The notes below the pieces were generated by a model. The model did no database searches. It saw only the letters and a program-made list of their open reading frames with translations, and had not been told where the DNA came from. 64,000 nt of DNA from positions 10,137,001-10,201,000 of the forward strand of contig CM040088.1 in the NCBI GenBank assembly GCA_022496805.1. Reading direction: 5' to 3'. Made by a program: the position numbers and the translations under genes. Below, in pieces: positions 58,306 through 64,000 of the stretch (its first letter is position 1; every line of letters begins with the position of its first letter). Source of the DNA: Pohlia nutans (taxonomy: Eukaryota > Streptophyta > Bryopsida > Bryales > Mniaceae).

Positions 58306-58994
58306 ATGGCCCGTACCAATAAAAGAGAACAAATTTTTGATAGAAAATTAAAAATTTGCATTATATTTTAATGGAGGATGAAACAAAGGGTAAACTAGTG
58401 TACTATCACAAGAAGAATATGCACTCCAAATTCTAAAAAAGAAGGTTGTGGATGGAATTTTAAACTACAAATTTTTCTAGTGTTCAAATATGTTAAGAAT
58501 AGTATCTTCCATTTTTTTCAAAATTTTTAATTGATTAAAGTTTCAAATTATAAATGTGTTATTTTTGGGAGGGATTAATTGTTTCTCTATCTAAAAACTT
58601 TTTTGATAGATTTCTTTTTTGAAGGTAGTTGAAAATGAATTTTTGTAGTTTGGCATATTTTAGAACTTTTAATATATAATCAAATATGAACTATATTTAC
58701 ATTCAAAGTTTGATCATAAATTGGTAATTTTTTTTATTAAAATGGGAGAGTTGATACTCAAAATCTTCAAGAAAAAATCATTTAAACATTCTAAAATTTT
58801 ATTTTTGGTTAATATGTACATAAATCTAGAAGTTGGTTTACTTCATTTTTCATTGAATTATTCATGCATAATTTTTAAATTAGTTTGAAAGTTAGATTTT
58901 TAGACAAAATGCACAAAGGTGCATCAAGATATTAGTTGGTGCACCCAGAGGAGTTGGTGGACCGTACCATACAAATGTCCAATTGGTCATCCAG
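58178..58994. repeat. Inverted repeat of about 28 bp enclosing an AT-rich 750-bp insert
   Basis: CAATTGGTCATTTGTATGGT followed by ACGGTCCAC at the left (58178 on) is repeated in reverse at the right (GTGGACCGTACCATACAAAT, then GTCCAATTG, about 58966-58993) with one mismatch. The enclosed DNA is much more AT-rich than the coding relics on both sides, suggesting an insertion or inverted duplication within the piggyBac-related element. Confidence 0.55.
58808..58962. repeat. Direct repeat with 59687-59830
   Basis: Both copies start just after a TTAA and share TATGTACATAAATC / TATGTAAATAAATC, AGAAGTTG, TTTTTAGACAAAAT and GTGCA-C motifs in order. The repeat suggests that the 5' part of the piggyBac relic (58963-59686) was inserted into, or duplicated with, flanking DNA. 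Confidence 0.5.
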
Positions 58995-59431
58995 AAAAAC
59001 CGGAAATTGCCCCCACTGAGTCCATCCGAGCAGCTCCCCAATGTGCTTCTGAATCAAGAAATGTGTGTCATTCGGCGTTGGGTACTCTTTAGAAGGGCGC
59101 GCCTTATTTGGAGTTGGCAACGGAACCAAATATAACCTATTGAGCAACCCAAACATACAATCCTTGTGTTTTTCCTCAATCCCCGATTTGCAACACCATT
59201 CCACCAGAGCTCGTACTAATCTTCCATGTCTTTCATCACGGATTGGAGGGAGATCCGGCCATTGAGCAAGATTGTGAGTGAGGGATGCTAGGTACTGTGA
59301 TTTAGCCTTCCTTTTGTTGTTTGCCTTGCCGCCATCTCTTTCAATTAAATGCTCATCGACACTTCTATTGATCGAATGCTTGCAGCCACTTCTGTCGATT
59401 GAATGCTCGCCTCCACCAGATACTAAATTCC
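58932..59431 (-). CDS. Unrecognised 5' ORF of the piggyBac-related element with a triple peptide repeat
   Basis: The minus frame is open for 166 codons from after a TAG near 59433 but has no in-frame ATG, so it is an exon or broken. It begins with three imperfect repeats (GEHSIDRSG, CKHSINRSV, DEHLIERDG) and a basic patch NNKRKAKSQ. A region with SLTHNLAQWPDLPPIRDERH, LVRALVEWC and LLGWTQWGQFPVFLDD follows. The last residues run into the inverted repeat at 58966. The underlying DNA shows the repeat as three units of about 27-30 bp (59345-59415). Function unknown; a DNA-binding or accessory role in transposition is only a guess from position. Confidence 0.35.
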
Positions 59432-59686
59432 ACTATCAAATTTGAACCATAAAAAACCACTCGCAACTCCTTCCACTATCTACAATGAAGCCAAATTCCT
59501 ACACTGCCGTCCTTTGAAAATTGAGTGGGCAATTACAATGCCTACCTCCACGCCACAATAGCTTCAAAGCGCAACTTTGGGCCAACAACTTTGAACCCCT
59601 CTATGCTTGGAGATAGGAGCCTTGCAAGTAGCATCTATCCAAAACTCCAAAAAACTGCCAAAATAGTGTTGGACGTTAGAGGGTTA

Positions 59687-60109
59687 ATATGTAAATAAAT
59701 CAAGAAGTTGATTCACTACATATTGCATTATATCATTGCTGCATACTTTTAATTCGTTTGAAATTTAACTTTTTAGACAAAATAGTAATGTGCACCAGGT
59801 CTTTGTCATGAGATTTGGTACACTGTAGCTTGCCACATCCCTATACTTAGTACCTCAAAATCAATCTCCATACCTTATGCAAAATGATATATCTTTTATT
59901 TTCACAACTTGCAATGTCTGATCAAACATGCCTTCATTCTATATGATAGTGTCTTCTATTTCTGGAATATCATATAAAGAATAAAATTTCAAAGAGTAGA
60001 AAATTGTCATTTATTATCAAATTTGGATTATACTTCTTTGTTGTAATAACATAGATTGTAAAGATAGGTGCATGTATTTTTTGTTGTTTCTACTTTTTAT
60101 TTAACTTTA
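59687..60109. other. Flank of the piggyBac relic
   Basis: Its first 145 bp are the direct repeat described at 58808. The rest is AT-rich and featureless. Confidence 0.5.
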
Positions 60110-60877
60110 TTAACCCCTAAATGGACCAAGGGTTCTCTAAATTTTAGCAAATGTAACAATAAACATTAGTAGAAAAGTCATACATGGGCACCATGTTACA
60201 ATGCGAGAGCATGGTGCCAAAGATCCATTTGGGCACCAAAAAAGTATTCCAGTAGACTTTTGGCACCACACTCTCACAATATAGTATGGTGCCCAAGTAC
60301 AAGTTTTCTACTAGTGGTGGTAGAAGCCGTGCAACTTCTAATGAATATAATGCATTAAATTAAAATGCAACTAAGAGGGATATTTTGAATTTGATGTACG
60401 AATAAAGTTGTACATTATAAATTTTATATTATATCCATACGGTTAGATCTATGATTGCTATCACAAATATTTTTGTATAAATTTTGAAACTCAAAATTCA
60501 AAATTCATTTGTAATTCAATCACAAATGAGATATTGACAATTTGTGGATGAATTTTTTTATGATGGGTTGAAATTTAATACTCTAAGTGTGGTGATTTTT
60601 GGAGATTTTTTGGTTGCTTAATTTTATGAGTTGACTTTTTTAAGACCAATTATAGATTAAAATCTTCAAAAAAATCGATGGAGCAATTTGGCATGAAATG
60701 TGGCATAAAAATTTCACAAATCATCTTCTTTCTAATCGGATCACACATCAATTAAACTAACTTTCCATAAAAAATTTAGTAAAAAACCCACACTGCAAAA
60801 AGTGCTTAACGAATGAAAAACTATGTTTTATTTAGTACATTGTCCATTTTTAGGATGGTTGGACGTTTAGGAGATAA
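60110..60877 (-). mobile_element. piggyBac-type TTAA MITE, family A, carrying a CACTA MITE
   Basis: It starts TTAACCCCTAAATGGACC and ends GGACGTTTAGGAGATAA (the final TTAA has mutated to ATAA). The body is normal family A in reverse (TGCAACTAAGAGGGATATTT; AATCATCTTCTTTCTAATCG). The extra length comes from the insertion at 60164-60316. The left terminus is more diverged than usual. Confidence 0.75.
60164..60316. mobile_element. CACTA-type MITE, 153 bp
   Basis: The left end CATTAGTAGAAAAGTC is inverse to the right end AAGTTTTCTACTAGTG. This is the CACTAGTAGAAAA terminus widespread among plant CACTA (CMC/EnSpm) MITEs, with one change at the left. Subterminal GGGCACCATG / CATGGTGCCC-like repeats are arranged in both orientations. 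A clear 3-bp duplication was not seen. Confidence 0.65.
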
Positions 60878-61155
60878 TCAACCAATATTAATTTAGAAAT
60901 TGAACTAAAATAAAATAAAATATTTAATTAATCATTAGCAAATTTTACACAATTTTTTTACCAATGAGTTTAAAATGTAAGAATCTTATTCTAGAAAACT
61001 ATTCACATTTTTATATTATATAATTGACAAAGGTGATTATTAATTAGAAGAGTCAATTTTTGAAGTGAAACGTACTTTCATTCTTTAAATTTAAGAGTAT
61101 TTGCACGACAGAGTTATAAAATTCAAAACTATACAAATGTAAGAATAATGTATTT

Positions 61156-61186
<31 letters not shown>

Positions 61187-61335
61187 ATAAACAATTGTTC
61201 ATGTTCAATGAACATGTTAAAATGTGTCCATTATTCAAAATATGTATAGTAGCCTTATAGGGGTTGAACTTGATTGATATCTATCCATATTGATATTTAT
61301 GCATAAGAAAATTTCTAACATTTAGTTTCATGTCC
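60878..61335. other. AT-rich spacer with (TA)n
   Basis: A (TA)n microsatellite lies at about 61165-61188. CCTTATAGGGGTTGA (61254-61268) looks like a mutated TTAA-element terminus without a partner. Confidence 0.5.
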
Positions 61336-61512
61336 AAAATGACCCTAAACTACCTTTGGGATGGGCTAGGGCTACTTCTTAGCACCGTGAGGTCAAAAGT
61401 TCAAATCCCTATGCCGGTCAAAGTTTGTTCCGTGTAATCCACCCTAGTGTAACCTTTGGAATCCACCTTGGGGATTATTCCCCTTGTGATTGTCCAGATT
61501 TTAAAAGAAAAA
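61336..61512 (+). mobile_element. tRNA-related SINE-like element with A-rich tail
   Basis: It opens AATGACCCTAAACTACCT, as does the unit at 19060. An A-box-like GGGCTAGGGCTAC is followed by a B-box AGTTCAAATCCC (61398-61409). The body (e.g. CCTTGGGGATTATTCCCC) ends in AAAAGAAAAAAAATAAAA. About 175 bp in all, it is a typical SINE size. No complete tRNA fold or target duplication is seen. Confidence 0.6.
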
Positions 61513-62464
61513 AAATAAAATTATAGTAGTATAGTAAAAGATGTTAAATTTCTTCTGAAAGCTTATTTAGAATAAATAAATTAAGTATCAGACTATTTTT
61601 TAAATTTTTTATGTAGATATAGACTTGATACGTCATGACTAAAGAGTAGTAAAGTTGGTTTAATTCTAAGGAGTTGCTTGAGGCTTAAAAATTTGTGCAT
61701 TGGAAGGTTTCTTTATCCGCATAACCCTCGTATAGTAGCAATCTAAGCTTGCAAACTAGTAAAAAATGACTACTAAAATCATTATTATCAACCTTCATTT
61801 GTATTGAACTTCATCACTGAAGCAACTAAAATTTAAATTGATGTATGGATATACAAATGTCTTAGGAAGAGAAACAAGTCAATTTTTCATAAACAACTAA
61901 TAAAAATATATAGTACACCTGTGAGATGAGTAAAAAAAAAATATAGGTCACTTCCATAGGTCCATAAAACCTAATTAATTGAACTATTCCAAATTTAATT
62001 AATCCATGTTGGTCTTTGAACCAAAATTACCATTTTATGATTTAACATGGAAGTAGATTCCTATTGCAAAACAAAGTGAATACAAAAACTAAGCCAAGCC
62101 AAGCCAGTAGGTCCCTTGCCATGAAAATCCTAAAGTTTTTTAATTATTTCAAAGTACAATTGGCCCTCCATAAGTGTTATGCTTATACATGTTCATTATC
62201 TATATTAGTTAACAAGTTGGTATGCTTCAATATTAATAACTTGAAAATGTTTAATGTTAAGTGTTCACTCCTAAATTTTTTGAAATCAAAATTTGGTTTT
62301 TGTTCTTTTGGGCTTCTTGTAGAATTTTTAAATTTTTTTCCATGATTGAATTGCTATTTTTATTACCTTCGTGAAAATATTAAACTCATCAAATTCCAAG
62401 TGAAACATGTTTTTTACTCTTGAATTGTGAAAGTTCTCAAACTTTTTATCGTAAGTGATACAAG
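61513..62464. other. AT-rich spacer
   Basis: A 93-codon frame (62064-62345) is open but its composition is AT-driven. A short tandem CAAGCCAAGCCAAGCCAG lies near 62090. No gene is supported. Confidence 0.4.
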
Positions 62465-63040
62465 ACATCATGTCCTTATAGTAATAAGAGAGACATGTCA
62501 ATTCATTGTAAAGGTGATTAACTCTATGTGGAATTTAGAATTCACTTAATTTATTCCAATTGGGGTCCTTAAATGAAACATAATTTTTTCCATATGTCTA
62601 AAATACCATTTCTTTATGATAGTCAGAGAGCCATCAATTCATTGTAGATATGATTAATTGTATAGAGTCAAAAAAATTATGTGACTTGCTCCATTTGATA
62701 CCATCATCTGACATAGTTGTTGTCACACCTATAGGAAACCACAACCTTGCATTGTACTTGTCAAAGAGACATGTATAGGAATAGGAAACCACGTCCTTGT
62801 AATTGTCAGGGAGACACATCAGTTCGTTACAGACGTAATAATTGTATGTAGAGACAAAAATTTACACAATTTACTCTATTTGGCATCATGTGAGATATAG
62901 TTTTTGCCACACATAAAGAATCAAGTCTTTGTAGTTGCCACATAGACATATCACTTAATCTTAAACATAAATTGTATACATAGTTAAAAATTTATACAAT
63001 TTACTTTATTTGATACATCATGTAATTTACATTTACAACT
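62465..63040. repeat. Degenerate tandem array, about four units of about 150 bp
   Basis: Each unit has a GAGAGACATGTCAATTCATT-like block followed by TAATTGTATAGAGTCAAAA-like and ACAATTTACTCTATTTG-like blocks and a CATCATGTGA-like block. Unit starts are near 62477, 62613, 62791 and 62934. Units differ by many substitutions, so the array is old. Confidence 0.5.
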
Positions 63041-63130
63041 TAGCTTTGTACATCAACTCCATTTTGTTATTCATCAAACATTTTATAACATATATTCAAA
63101 ATCAGTGTTGAATTGGGACATTAAAGGGTT
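63020..63130 (-). mobile_element. Fragment of a family F TTAA element
   Basis: The stretch from TTTACATTTACAACTTAG to GGACATTAAAGGGTTATGG matches the last 110 bp of the 41450-41996 element. The terminal TTAA has decayed to TTAT. The rest of the element is missing or replaced by the tandem array. Confidence 0.5.
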
Positions 63131-63290
63131 ATGGGAGAATAAGATGTTTTAAGGCCCAAAGAAAAAAAAAATGTTATGTGTTCAGTGATAGAAACCTTGG
63201 TTTGAATGTGTAAATTTATTCTACATCACATTTATTGCCAACCACGTGTGTAACGTGGTCTTAAATGATTGGTGGAGATTTTACTATTAG

Positions 63291-63838
63291 TTAACCCTAT
63301 TACGTCCGGATTCAAAGTTGTTCTTAAAGAAGTGTTATAAAATGTTTGATGAAAACCAAAAATGCAGTTGATGTACAAAAAAAACTTGTAAATGTCAATG
63401 TAAAGATCACATCTGTACGGTTGGATTTATTATATATTTTATTAATATTTTCTAAATAATTTTAGAAGGTTTTATCTTGAAATTCAATTAAAATTCTCAA
63501 ACTAACACAAAAAAAAATTTAAAATTTGTAATGAAATTGGAATAAAATGCACTACAAGATGGTATGGTTTCCATTATTTGATTGTACTTATTTTGGAAAA
63601 TCATATGTAAGGTCTCATTTTTTGAACTAAGAATGAAACTTGACATAAATCACTTGTTTTATTTTTCTAAAAATACTAATAAACTATTTTGAAGATCCAA
63701 ACCGTACAAAAGATAGTAAACTTGCACAAGAACCAAGAGAAATTTGGGTGGATGAGAACTGTCCAATTTGGATGGAATTTGAACAGTTGTAATCTGCCCG
63801 TCGTCCAATATATGGACGCAGGCGCGTCAAAGGGTTAA
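63291..63838 (-). mobile_element. TTAA element, family F, 548 bp, reverse orientation
   Basis: It starts TTAACCCTATTACGTCC and ends GGCGCGTCAAAGGGTTAA. It is homologous to 41450-41996 over its length in the opposite orientation (TTTTATAACAC, CATCTGTACGGTTGGATTTA, CCTTACATATGATTTTCC in reverse), with a GTCCAATATATGGACG palindrome near the end. Confidence 0.7.
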
Positions 63839-64000
63839 AGGGTCATTTCGGGGTTTTTTTTTAATTACATATTTTTATTGTTGGTATTATTTTTCTCGTC
63901 GACGTTGGTTTTTGACACTCGATCTGTTGTAACGCGTGATTAATATTTATACAATAATTGTCACTAGGGTGCCCTAAGTTGTTGACCCAAATGTTGATTT
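63839..64000. other. Window end, nothing recognised
   Basis: AT-rich sequence without a gene or repeat partner. Confidence 0.5.

Larger units (their letters stand above)
56031..59686 (-). mobile_element. Relic of a coding piggyBac-type transposon; 5' terminus present, 3' terminus not found
   Basis: Its upstream boundary, read on the minus strand, is TTAACCCTCTAACGTCC (59686 downward), followed by TTTTGGCAGTTTTTTGG and GATAGATGC. Family A MITEs have TTAACCCCTAAACGTCC and then TTCGGCAGTTTTGCAAAGATGC, so the ends are related in both sequence and spacing. The body contains a degenerate piggyBac transposase and upstream frames on the same strand. The family A MITE at 54366-54940 or a deletion may have removed the true other end. 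Confidence 0.6.

Noticed and set aside
501..60877. Recurring CCCTAA/TTAGGG-like motifs as interstitial telomeric repeats
   Set aside because: They occur singly at element ends as TTAACCCCTAA, never in tandem runs, and pair as inverted termini.
62064..62345. 93-codon plus-strand ORF
   Set aside because: It is dominated by Phe/Leu/Asn/Lys codons typical of AT-rich non-coding DNA, and no motif was found.
1..64000. CRISPR arrays, operons or bacterial defence systems
   Set aside because: There are no regularly spaced short direct repeats with unique spacers and no packed bacterial-type genes. The sequence is eukaryotic in character.

Overview
This window looks like nuclear DNA from a eukaryote, most likely a land plant. 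It is strongly AT-rich by eye, has no operon-like gene packing, no tRNA or rRNA gene, and almost no long reading frame. The transposons are a plant-like mix: a CACTA-type MITE (TIR starting CATTAGTAGAAAA/CACTAGTAGAAAA), a hAT MITE with a perfect 8-bp target duplication, a PIF/Harbinger (Tourist-like) MITE with TTA duplications, tRNA-related SINE-like units and a decayed L1-type LINE. Abundant piggyBac-type elements are unusual for a seed plant, so a bryophyte, lycophyte, fern or alga is possible; I cannot settle this from sequence alone.

The dominant structure is a swarm of more than twenty short elements bounded by TTAA. They begin TTAACCCCTAA and end with its reverse complement, as expected for non-autonomous piggyBac transposons. 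One family of about 575 bp (called A here) has eleven copies, at 2405, 3116, 17276, 19438, 24482, 32203, 37975, 39850, 43952, 54366 and 60110. At least eight other families share only the termini (B: 501 and 20017; C: 1061 and 42000; E: 31658 and 45912; F: 41450 and 63291; plus singletons). Several sit back to back or nested. Between 56031 and 59686 on the minus strand lies a broken piggyBac transposase whose flanking end (TTAACCCTCTAACGTCC) resembles the end of the family A MITEs, so a source-like element and its derivatives appear in one window.

Layout: 0-6 kb is an unrecognised ORF followed by packed TTAA elements and a SINE-like unit. 6-13 kb is AT-rich, with a 1-kb mariner-like palindrome at 8403-9390. 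13-24 kb holds foldback elements, a 0.73-kb DNA transposon and a nested composite at 18911-20905. 23-26 kb is a LINE relic split by a family A MITE. 26-31 kb is a gene desert. 31-46 kb alternates TTAA elements, hairpins, a Tourist-like MITE, a possible two-exon gene tail at 36889-37107 and a triple-nested locus at 39850-41453. 47-49 kb is a GC-richer TIR-flanked segment with G-quadruplex-like tracts. 50-55 kb holds further transposons and weak coding remnants. 55-60 kb is the piggyBac relic. 60-64 kb holds a MITE, a SINE-like unit, a degenerate tandem array and a family F element.

No complete, confidently functional host gene was found. The few coding-like fragments are reported with low confidence. 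Almost everything here is explained by waves of nested transposition, with piggyBac-type TTAA elements as the main force.
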